The notes beneath the pieces were generated by a model. It was not told where the DNA came from. It saw only the letters and a list, made by a program, of their open reading frames with translations, and made no database searches. This document shows, piece after piece, positions 1-5,170 of a stretch of 8,722 bases of DNA. The position numbers and the translations under genes are program-made. This stretch comes from Bacteroidetes bacterium UBA3022 (lineage in GTDB: Bacteria; Bacteroidota; Bacteroidia; Chitinophagales; BACL12): assembly GCA_002346225.1 (NCBI GenBank), contig DDYY01000046.1, forward strand, positions 1 through 8,722. The letters are read 5' to 3'. Position 1 is the stretch's first letter, and each line of letters begins with the position of its first letter.

Positions 1-172
1 GCGCCTGAAGGCTTCTGAGTACTTGCGGATTGCGATCGCTCTGCAGCCATACGCGGTCAATAAAATCGCCTCCGGGAAGGTGCAAATCGCTCTTGCTGAT
101 GGTTTTGCACTCGTGGCCCAAAAGGTATTCGGCTTTATCGCCAAGCAAACTGGAAATATTACTGATTGACAT
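1..172 (-). CDS. Class I fructose-bisphosphate aldolase, N-terminal part (runs off left edge)
   Basis: Reading the minus strand from the ATG at 172-170 gives 57 codons open to the window edge. The protein begins MSISNISSLLGDKAEYLLG, continues with CKTISKSDLHLPG (residues 22-34) and then DRVWLQSDRNPQVLRSLQA (39-57). I recognise this from memory as the conserved N-terminus of the bacterial class I (Schiff-base, DhnA/FbaB-type) fructose-bisphosphate aldolase common in Bacteroidota. That enzyme is cytoplasmic and cleaves fructose 1,6-bisphosphate to glyceraldehyde 3-phosphate and dihydroxyacetone phosphate in glycolysis, and runs in reverse in gluconeogenesis. The catalytic lysine lies outside the window, so activity cannot be judged. 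The leader before ATG is A-rich (AAAACTAACAAGT) without a Shine-Dalgarno, as usual in this phylum. A perfect TAnnTTTG box lies about 40 bp upstream. No in-frame alternative start was needed. Confidence 0.85.
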   Translation of the reverse strand, partial: MSISNISSLLGDKAEYLLGHECKTISKSDLHLPGGDFIDRVWLQSDRNPQVLRSLQA

Positions 173-210
173 ACTTGTTAGTTTTAAATGATGTGGTTCA
201 GGTACGGTGG

Positions 211-218
211 CAAATATA
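211..218 (-). promoter_or_regulatory. Candidate -7 box for the aldolase gene
   Basis: On the minus strand these bases read TATATTTG, an exact match to the Bacteroidota primary sigma factor -7 consensus TAnnTTTG. It lies 38 bp upstream of the aldolase ATG, which would give a leader of roughly 30 nt. No TTTG is found at the expected -33 spacing; an A-rich tract (minus strand, about 235-245) lies there instead. The assignment rests on the -7 match and position only. Confidence 0.45.
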
Positions 219-381
219 AGAAAGCACTTGCAAATATTTTTTTTTCCGCTCGCCTTCGAACAGCTTACATGCCCCATGTATCCGACCCTCAAAGCTACCT
301 GTACCCGCAATGAAGAACACCTCTCCGTCACAATAAGAATTAGAACGGCGGTCATGGGTGCTCCTTCGTTGCCTCAGCCCT

Positions 382-451
382 GCTTTCCGTTGCAATCTTT
401 TTTGCGCCGCTCACAACGGCCGGACACCAAAAAAGGATTTCCACTGCAATC
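382..451 (-). repeat. Paired GATTGCARYGGAAA repeat motifs flanking a T6/A6 hairpin
   Basis: On the minus strand, GATTGCAGTGGAAATC (451-436) and GATTGCAACGGAAAGC (397-382) are direct copies identical at 13 of 16 positions. Between them, T6 (398-403) and A6 (429-434) can pair. With the adjoining AATC and GGATT they form a roughly 10-bp stem with one bulged base around a 25-nt GC-rich loop. A third, diverged copy sits in opposite orientation at 699-714. The arrangement resembles an interspersed repeat unit that I believe recurs in Bacteroidota intergenic DNA, but that is from memory and not tested here. Confidence 0.55.
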
Positions 452-462
452 AGGCGTAGCAA

Positions 463-502
463 TCCACCGCCTCTTTCCTGCTGGGCATGGGCAGATGGTG
501 GA
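463..502. repeat. Two-part hairpin TCCACC/GGTGGA with inner CTGC/GCAG
   Basis: TCCACC at 463-468 is complementary to GGTGGA at 497-502, and inside it CTGC (478-481) is complementary to GCAG (491-494). The structure could form in either transcript. It has no T-run after it on the plus strand, so it does not look like a terminator. It is one of several hairpins crowded into this gap and may simply be part of a repeat element. Confidence 0.35.
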
Positions 503-560
503 GGTACTTTTAATTGTTAGTGGATGAAGACGTTACCAACTGCAGACCAAGACTATGAGA

Positions 561-582
561 CGGTTGGTGGGGACACCAACCG
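561..582. repeat. Perfect 9-bp stem-loop (CGGTTGGTG / CACCAACCG, GGGA loop)
   Basis: CGGTTGGTG (561-569) and CACCAACCG (574-582) are exact reverse complements separated by four bases, GGGA. The stem is GC-rich and should fold stably as RNA or extrude as a cruciform. No T-tract follows on the plus strand and no A-tract precedes it, so intrinsic termination is unlikely. An extra ACCAAC at 535-540 could compete for the left arm. Confidence 0.5.
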
Positions 583-590
583 CGGACACC

Positions 591-653
591 TCACTTCTCA
601 CCACTCACTTCTCCCCACTCACATCTCACTTCTCACATTTCACTTCTCACCTT
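591..653. repeat. Tandem heptanucleotide array, nine units of consensus TCACTTC
   Basis: From 591 to 653 the sequence can be cut into exactly nine 7-base units. Every unit begins TC, and eight of nine begin TCAC. Four units are the exact consensus TCACTTC (591, 605, 626, 640); the others vary mainly in the last three bases (for example TCACCAC, TCACATC, TCACCTT, TCCCCAC). On the other strand the unit is GAAGTGA. Seven is not a multiple of three, so each reading frame through it cycles and gives a low-complexity Ser/Thr/His/Leu/Phe peptide, which argues against coding. It is comparable in form to the short tandemly repeated heptamers of cyanobacteria, without implied homology. Confidence 0.8.
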
Positions 654-698
654 CCCCCCTGTCCTGCAACGAAGCTGCTGACCTGCCTTCACCGCCCT

Positions 699-771
699 GA
701 CTGTAACGGCAGCCCGCAGCCCGCGCTACGGATACCGTGCAGCGCAGCAAGCGTGTAGCCGTTGTGCGGGC
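699..771. repeat. Third GAYTGYAACGG motif followed by a GC-rich imperfect inverted repeat
   Basis: GACTGTAACGGCAGCC at 699-714 (plus strand) matches the motif at 382-397 at 11 of 16 positions, in opposite orientation. Right after it, GCCCGCGCTACGG (719-731) and CCGTTGTGCGGGC (759-771) pair at 10 of 13 positions around a 27-nt loop; GCTAC (725-729) with GTAGC (755-759) is an alternative pairing. The unit ends close to the palindrome at 777-796, so these pieces may belong to one composite repeat. Confidence 0.5.
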
Positions 772-776
772 GAGGA

Positions 777-796
777 CTCCCGATAGCTATCGGGAG
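777..796. repeat. 20-bp perfect palindrome CTCCCGATAGCTATCGGGAG
   Basis: The two 10-base halves CTCCCGATAG and CTATCGGGAG are exact reverse complements with no spacer. The neighbouring bases (A at 776, A at 797) break the symmetry, so it is exactly 20 bp. With no loop it is better suited to being a protein-binding or recombination-type site, or a dispersed repetitive palindrome, than a terminator. I have an impression that the core CCCGATAGCTATCGGG is frequent in Bacteroidota genomes, but cannot verify it here. Confidence 0.75.
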
Positions 797-812
797 AGCA
801 CCATGGGAATGT

Positions 813-848
813 AAAAAAAAAGCCGACACAAGGCCGGCTCTTTTTTTT
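813..848. terminator. Bidirectional intrinsic terminator downstream of the S46 peptidase
   Basis: An A-run (813-821) leads into AGCCG (821-825), an intervening stretch, CGGCT (835-839), one C, and a run of eight T (841-848). On the minus strand this is a GC-core hairpin followed by a U-tract, starting 15 bases after the peptidase stop codon, so it should end that transcript. The A-run and T-run make it equally usable from the plus strand. Confidence 0.8.
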
Positions 849-863
849 ATAAGCTGATATATA

Positions 864-3059
864 TTAATCAATAATATCCAACTCACTCATAATATGAGAG
901 CAGTTGGCAAACTTATCGACAATGAACAATACATAGCGGATATCAACGCTGATGGTGCGGTTCATCTCGGGATCAAATACGTAATCGCCGGGAGTACCTT
1001 CGTAATTACCATCGAATGCAATTCCTATTAGATCGCCCTTCTTATTCATTACAGGACTTCCGCTGTTGCCGCCTGTGATGTCATTATCGGAAAGGAAACA
1101 CACGGGTACATCTCCTGTATCGTCGGCATAGCGACCGTAGTCATTGGCATTGTAGAGCTGGTACAATTTATCAGGCACCACAAACTCTTCATCGCTGTTA
1201 TCGCGTTTTTCCATGATACCCTCCATGTAGGTTTGCCAGTGGTACTGAATGGCATCCTTAGGGCTGTAATCCCAGATTTTACCATAAGTAAGGCGCATGG
1301 AGAAATTGGCATCGGGATACATCGGCTTGTTGGCGTTCATTTGCATGGTAGCTGCCGTATACTGGCGGTTGAGCTGGCTGATAACACCCCTGCCTGTACG
1401 AAAATCGCCCAGCAGTGCCATGGCTTCCTCATTGAGGCCTGTGTAGTAGCGGTACAATTCATCGCGCTGCAGTTTCTTCAGACTGGGCTTGGCGAGGAAA
1501 GCATCCAGCGCTTCCTGATCGCGGAAAATAGAATTCGCGATAGCAGCATCTGCCCAGATGCGAATCTTCTCTTCGGCAGTGCTGCCCTCTGCTGATGCCA
1601 GTATGGCTTTTAGTGCTATAGGCTGCTGTGCTTCCGGCAGATTGTTGTTCATCACCAACAACATGGATACAACCATGTCGCGCTCCATATTGCCGTACAT
1701 GTTCGGATAGGCTTCTTCACCGGCTGCACGAATGGCATCTATAACGGCCTGCTTTTCTTCAGCATCTGCTTTCTTGTCGGCCAGCAGCGGTTCCAGTCCC
1801 TGCAGCTCAAGTGCGAGTCCGCCGTAGGAAGGCAGCAGGGTAGCATATCTTTTATAATAAAATTCGCGGTTGATTTTGCTCATTCCGGCATAGGCTTCTT
1901 CATAGTCTGACATCAGATTGCCATAGGCTTCCTGTGTGGTCTTATCCTGTTTCGCGAGCCAGTTGGCAAATGCTTTTTCTTCTGCTTGTTTGATAGCCAC
2001 TGCATCCATAACACGGGTCATGCCTTCAATTTGTCCGGTGTACAGTTTTAAACCGTTCATCAGACTGGCGTAATCCGGAGAGAGTTTCAGGCGCACCGCT
2101 TCATCTTTGTCCATTTCCTTTTTCATGGCAGTGGTGGCAGCTGCAAACATATCTATCTGCGCAGGGTTGGTCTGTTCAATCACTTCCTGCATGGCATAGC
2201 TGGTGAGGTACCTGTTGGTAGAACCGGGGAAACCCATAATCATAGCCGGATCGCCTTCCTGCAAACCGGAGATGTCGATTTTCAGGTGTCGCGCCGGCGT
2301 GTAAGGCACATTCGATTCGCTGTAGTCAGCAGGTTCGTTATCGGCATTGGCATAGACTCTGAAAATGCTGAAATCGCCGGTGTGGCGCGGCCATTCCCAG
2401 TTGTCGGTATCGCCACCGTATTTACCAATAGACTGCGGTGGTGTTCCTACCAGGCGCACATCGGTGTAGCGTTTTCTGTAGAAGATAAAATACTGGTTAC
2501 CGTTGTACATGCTTTTGATTTGCACGTTCAGTCCGGTAGCTTCTTCTTCCCGCTGTACGATGCGGTCAATGATTCCGCGGATGGCACCACCTCTGGCAGC
2601 TTCGTCCATTCCTTCCACTGCAGGCAGGATGGAGTCGGTAATATTATTGGCTTTTACCAAAAGCTCCGCGTACAGCCCTTCAATGGGAATTTCTTCCTTA
2701 TAGGAGGATGCCCAGAAGCCATCGTCGAGGTGATTGTTTTCCGGTGTACTGACACCGGCAATGGCATCGTAACCACAGTGGTGGTTGGTAAAAACCAGAC
2801 CGTTGGGCGATACGAATTCACCGGTACAAAAACCACCGAAAACCATAACGGCATCTTTCAGGGAAGCCGAGTTCAGACTGTAGATGTCATCGGCGGTCAG
2901 TTCGAAACCAATTTTTCGCATTTCTGCGATATTCATCTGCGTAATGGCAGATACCAGCCACATGCCCTCATCGGGAAGTGGCAGAGGAGTTGAGGCTCTT
3001 AATCCGGACACACTTACGCAAGCGGCCAGTAAAAAGACCTTCCATTTCTTCAGCAACAT
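864..3059 (-). CDS. S46 family dipeptidyl-peptidase (DPP7-like)
   Basis: This 731-residue protein is a full-length S46 serine exopeptidase. These chymotrypsin-fold enzymes, with a large helical cap, release dipeptides from the N-terminus of oligopeptides in the periplasm; bacteria that live on peptides use them. A signal peptide (residues 1 to about 22) precedes the conserved start of the mature protein (DEGMW, 30-34). The catalytic histidine lies in TNHHCGYD (H94 of H93/H94), the aspartate probably in NWEWPRHTGDFS (D229), and the serine in GGNSGSPV (S666). NW..R (N220, W221, R225) matches the residues that hold the substrate amino terminus in characterised members. At serine +18, where DPP11 enzymes carry the arginine that selects Asp/Glu, this protein has glycine (G684, in FDGN). 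That points to DPP7-like preference for hydrophobic or uncharged P1 residues. It has no T9SS sorting domain, so it probably stays periplasmic. The gene follows the small T9SS protein by 91 bp, with its own -7 box, and ends at a strong terminator. Confidence 0.95.
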   Translation of the reverse strand: MLLKKWKVFLLAACVSVSGLRASTPLPLPDEGMWLVSAITQMNIAEMRKIGFELTADDIYSLNSASLKDAVMVFGGFCTGEFVSPNGLVFTNHHCGYDAIAGVSTPENNHLDDGFWASSYKEEIPIEGLYAELLVKANNITDSILPAVEGMDEAARGGAIRGIIDRIVQREEEATGLNVQIKSMYNGNQYFIFYRKRYTDVRLVGTPPQSIGKYGGDTDNWEWPRHTGDFSIFRVYANADNEPADYSESNVPYTPARHLKIDISGLQEGDPAMIMGFPGSTNRYLTSYAMQEVIEQTNPAQIDMFAAATTAMKKEMDKDEAVRLKLSPDYASLMNGLKLYTGQIEGMTRVMDAVAIKQAEEKAFANWLAKQDKTTQEAYGNLMSDYEEAYAGMSKINREFYYKRYATLLPSYGGLALELQGLEPLLADKKADAEEKQAVIDAIRAAGEEAYPNMYGNMERDMVVSMLLVMNNNLPEAQQPIALKAILASAEGSTAEEKIRIWADAAIANSIFRDQEALDAFLAKPSLKKLQRDELYRYYTGLNEEAMALLGDFRTGRGVISQLNRQYTAATMQMNANKPMYPDANFSMRLTYGKIWDYSPKDAIQYHWQTYMEGIMEKRDNSDEEFVVPDKLYQLYNANDYGRYADDTGDVPVCFLSDNDITGGNSGSPVMNKKGDLIGIAFDGNYEGTPGDYVFDPEMNRTISVDIRYVLFIVDKFANCSHIMSELDIID

Positions 3060-3098
3060 GATTCTGTTGTTTAATTTGATTTAATGAATTTCTGTGCC

Positions 3099-3106
3099 CA
3101 AAGATA
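3099..3106 (-). promoter_or_regulatory. Candidate -7 box for the S46 peptidase
   Basis: The minus strand reads TATCTTTG here, an exact TAnnTTTG match, 39 bp upstream of the peptidase ATG. It suggests independent transcription in a leader of about 30-35 nt. No TTTG occurs at the optimal -33 spacing, so strength is uncertain. The leader itself is A/T-rich with no Shine-Dalgarno. Confidence 0.5.
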
Positions 3107-3150
3107 AGCAGGGAACACAACTAAATACGGATAATGGGGTGGGGAAAGGC

Positions 3151-3501
3151 TTATTGTTCCTTCATGAAACGCTTTGTCACCAGATTTCTGCCCTGTGACT
3201 GTGCGGTAAGGAAGTACACTCCCGGTTGCAGCTGGCTTAAGTCCACTTTGATAGAGCCGGCATTTCTGTCGACTGTGAAACCCATTACTTCCCTGCCAAC
3301 GAGGTTGAGCACGGCTACGCGTTCCACTTCAGCGGAGTAGCTGATGGTAGCTTCAGAGCGCACGGGATTGGGATAAATCACGAGTTGCGTATCGCTGAAC
3401 ACCAATGATGTTGCGGTCTCTTCTGTGGATTCCATATGCCAGGCGGCATGTACAGAAGAAAGCAAAAACAAACAGACGATGACAGTGTAGAGTTGTTTCA
3501 A
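3151..3501 (-). CDS. Small exported protein consisting of signal peptide plus T9SS type A sorting domain
   Basis: This 116-residue protein has a signal peptide (1 to about 20; KQLYTVIVCLFLLSSVHA), a short acidic linker (21-38) and then an entire type IX secretion C-terminal sorting domain. Hallmarks of the domain are IYPNPVRSEATISYS (42-56), VLNLVGREV (64-72), LSQLQPGVYFLTA (88-100) and the terminal basic strand VTKRFMKEQ. In typical clients this domain of about 80 residues directs a large passenger across the outer membrane and is then removed, often with anchoring to A-LPS; here no passenger is present. The start is TTG: in-frame TAA stands two codons upstream, and the next ATG (residue 23) would destroy the signal peptide. 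A promoter-like -33/-7 pair precedes it. It could be a decayed remnant of a larger gene, a small adhesin or peptide precursor, or a sorting decoy; the function is unknown. Confidence 0.8.
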   Translation of the reverse strand: MKQLYTVIVCLFLLSSVHAAWHMESTEETATSLVFSDTQLVIYPNPVRSEATISYSAEVERVAVLNLVGREVMGFTVDRNAGSIKVDLSQLQPGVYFLTAQSQGRNLVTKRFMKEQ

Positions 3502-3518
3502 ATACGCTTATTTAGGTG

Positions 3519-3549
3519 TAAAGATATTTGCTTTTACTCCCGCAACAAA
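3519..3549 (-). promoter_or_regulatory. Promoter of the T9SS mini-protein (TTTG-N19-TATCTTTA)
   Basis: On the minus strand TTTG (3549-3546) is followed after exactly 19 bases by TATCTTTA (3526-3519). This is the Bacteroidota -33/-7 layout with one mismatch in the last base of TAnnTTTG. The TTG start codon begins 17 bases after the -7 box, implying a short leader of about 12 nt. The -33 box lies inside the right arm of an inverted repeat (3541-3560). Confidence 0.55.
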
Positions 3550-3560
3550 AAAATGTTGCG
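3541..3560. promoter_or_regulatory. Inverted repeat CGCAACA-N6-TGTTGCG overlapping the -33 box
   Basis: CGCAACA (3541-3547) and TGTTGCG (3554-3560) are perfect reverse complements around six A (T on the minus strand). The dyad has 20-bp symmetry, typical in size of an operator for a dimeric regulator, and it covers the predicted -33 element of the downstream small gene. It also lies 33 bp after the stop codon of the AAA+ ATPase gene, so a hairpin that stops or stabilises that transcript is the alternative. Against this, the T-run is in the loop rather than after the stem. Confidence 0.45.
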
Positions 3561-3593
3561 CACATCTCCTTGTTTAACAGCCTTTAACGGTCG

Positions 3594-5147
3594 TCAGTAC
3601 AGGTCATCTTCCTCTTCGGTGTCCAGATTATCCATGCCGGCACTGTCGAACATGCTGGAAAAAAGGTCTTTGAAAACCACACCGGTGGTGAGCAGCTGCT
3701 TGTTCAGTTGCGAATATTCGGCCAGTCCGTGCAGTACAAACTCCATAAGGAAGTACTGTTCGTCGGCAGGTATTTGCGGAAACTGCTTTTTCACCAGTCG
3801 TTGTAACCCCGGCACTGCTTCTAGGGCTTTACGGTAGGCTTTTTCCGACAGGTCATTGAGCATATCGACGGAATTGCCTTCATTGAACCAGTTTACCAGA
3901 TCGAAGTAGATTGAAGTATCGGCAGCAGCGGTATCGGTCTTTCCACCTTTTTTGATTTTCTTTTTGGCAGCATCAGGCTCGGGGAAGTAATCGGTAAAGA
4001 GCCTGCGCACTGATTTGCCGATAAGGTTAAGGGCGACAATGAAAGGCCCTTCCTGCTCGCCTTCGTATACGAGTTCCACCTTTCCGGTGATGGCGGGAAT
4101 GACGCCCCAGAAATCGGACATGCGCACGTAGGTCAGGTCTTCTCCATTGCGCAGGGCACGTCGTTCGGCGGCACTTACCAGGTTTTCAAGCGCAGTAATG
4201 GTCATCCGGGCAGACACACCACTTTTCTGGTCAACATACTCGCTGTTGCGTGCTTCGAATGCCAGTGCTTCAATCAGGTCGCGAGCCAGTTCATTCACCT
4301 TCACCAGAGCTGCCTGCTCCGGATGGAGGTCGGCTTCCTGGTCTGTGATTTTGCGGGCGGTGGCCATGTCCTTGGGATAGTGCGTGAGTATCTGGCTTTC
4401 TATCCTGTCTTTCAGTGGCGTGATGATGGCGCCGCGGTTGGTATAGTCTTCCGGGTTGGCAGTAAACACAAACTGGATGTCGAGGGGCATGCGCACCCTG
4501 AAACCGCGAATCTGGATATCACCCTCCTGCAACATATTAAATAAAGCTACCTGTATTCTTGCCTGTAAATCGGGCAATTCATTGATGACAAAAATACCCC
4601 GGTGAGAGCGTGGTATCAATCCGAAATGGATGACCCTTTCATCGGAGTAAGGCAACTTCAGGGTGGCAGCGCGAATAGGATCCACATCCCCGATAAGGTC
4701 GGCGACCGACACATCGGGAGTGGCCAGTTTTTCGGTAAAGCGTTCTTCTCGTGGCACCCACGCAATAGGAGTAGCGTCGCCTTTTTCTGCAATCAGGTCC
4801 TTGGCATACCGGCTGATGGGCGCCATCGGATCATCGGATAAATCACTTCCGGCAACGATGGGCATATAGGGATCGAGCAGCTCTACCATCCTGCGGGCAA
4901 TTCTTGTTTTTGCCTGTCCTCTCAATCCGAGCAGAATGATATTGTGTCGAGAAAGGATGGCTCTTTCGAGATCGGGAAGCACGGTGTGTTCAAATCCGTA
5001 TATGCCTTCAAACACCGGTTCGCCGCTCTTTATCTTTTTTACCAGATTCCGCCTGAGTTCTTCCTTCACCGACACCGGCTTGTAGCCGCTTTTTTTCAAT
5101 TCTCCCAGAGTGGAAATAGCTGTCACTTGCTTATTCGATTTTGCCAT
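3594..5147 (-). CDS. MoxR / magnesium-chelatase-type AAA+ ATPase
   Basis: This 517-residue cytoplasmic protein has an AAA+ module of the helix-2-insert clade (MoxR, ChlI/BchI, McrB). Walker A is GLRGQAKT (74-81), Walker B is GIFVINE (184-190), sensor 1 is in FVFTANPEDY (N231) and the arginine finger lies in PLKDR (R248). LPDLQARIQVALFNMLQEGD (191-210) is the conserved helix after Walker B. The Walker B acidic pair is N-E rather than D-E; I recall the same NELPDL in relatives, so this may be the family norm. The C-terminal third is helical with a Lys-rich linker (about 414-425) and an acidic tail (EEEDD). Such ATPases act with a VWA partner as chaperones or metal-inserting machines. The VWA gene sits directly upstream with a 23-bp gap, so co-transcription and a physical complex are likely. 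The substrate is unknown, and chlorophyll biosynthesis is not implied. The ATG chosen gives a family-like N-terminus with A/T-rich leader. Confidence 0.9.
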   Translation of the reverse strand: MAKSNKQVTAISTLGELKKSGYKPVSVKEELRRNLVKKIKSGEPVFEGIYGFEHTVLPDLERAILSRHNIILLGLRGQAKTRIARRMVELLDPYMPIVAGSDLSDDPMAPISRYAKDLIAEKGDATPIAWVPREERFTEKLATPDVSVADLIGDVDPIRAATLKLPYSDERVIHFGLIPRSHRGIFVINELPDLQARIQVALFNMLQEGDIQIRGFRVRMPLDIQFVFTANPEDYTNRGAIITPLKDRIESQILTHYPKDMATARKITDQEADLHPEQAALVKVNELARDLIEALAFEARNSEYVDQKSGVSARMTITALENLVSAAERRALRNGEDLTYVRMSDFWGVIPAITGKVELVYEGEQEGPFIVALNLIGKSVRRLFTDYFPEPDAAKKKIKKGGKTDTAAADTSIYFDLVNWFNEGNSVDMLNDLSEKAYRKALEAVPGLQRLVKKQFPQIPADEQYFLMEFVLHGLAEYSQLNKQLLTTGVVFKDLFSSMFDSAGMDNLDTEEEDDLY

Positions 5148-5170
5148 GTAAATTGGTATATTTATTTTAT

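Larger units (their letters stand above)
173..863. other. Non-coding, repeat-rich intergenic region (about 690 bp)
   Basis: This gap between the aldolase and the S46 peptidase contains no gene I can support. The short open frames in it translate to low-complexity or repeat-derived peptides, with no recognisable domain and no plausible export signal. It holds the aldolase promoter on the left and a terminator on the right. Between them is a dense series of repeats and hairpins: TACATG-CCC-CATGTA at 266-280, a motif pair with a T6/A6 hairpin at 382-451, a two-part hairpin at 463-502, a 9-bp stem at 561-582, nine heptamers at 591-653, a third motif copy plus GC-rich inverted repeat at 699-771 and a 20-bp palindrome at 777-796. 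The heptanucleotide GGACACC also occurs three times (422-428, 571-577, 584-590). The simplest reading is a landing zone for interspersed repetitive sequences; a structured RNA is a weaker alternative. Confidence 0.7.

Noticed and set aside
207..527. Open frame of 106 codons on the plus strand
   Set aside because: It starts inside the aldolase promoter region, shows no domain, and its second half is translated directly from the repeat motif pair (FPLQS appears twice), so it is a repeat artefact.
555..758. Open frame of 67 codons on the plus strand
   Set aside because: Much of it is the heptamer array read as a low-complexity Thr/Ser/His/Leu/Phe peptide; no start signal or domain.
591..796. 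CRISPR array
   Set aside because: The repeats are 7 bases without unique spacers, and the other repeats are single inverted structures; no cas gene is present.
689..886. Open frame of 65 codons on the minus strand
   Set aside because: It overlaps the terminator, the palindrome and the GC-rich inverted repeat and begins within the end of the S46 gene; the peptide is derived from repeats.
2286..2993. Long (235-codon) open frame antisense to the S46 peptidase
   Set aside because: The opposite strand encodes a clear full-length S46 protein with all catalytic motifs; the antisense peptide has no recognisable domain.
3541..3560. Inverted repeat as the intrinsic terminator of the ATPase gene
   Set aside because: The T-run lies in the loop and not after the stem, so it does not have standard terminator form; an operator or RNA-stabilising hairpin is preferred, without certainty.
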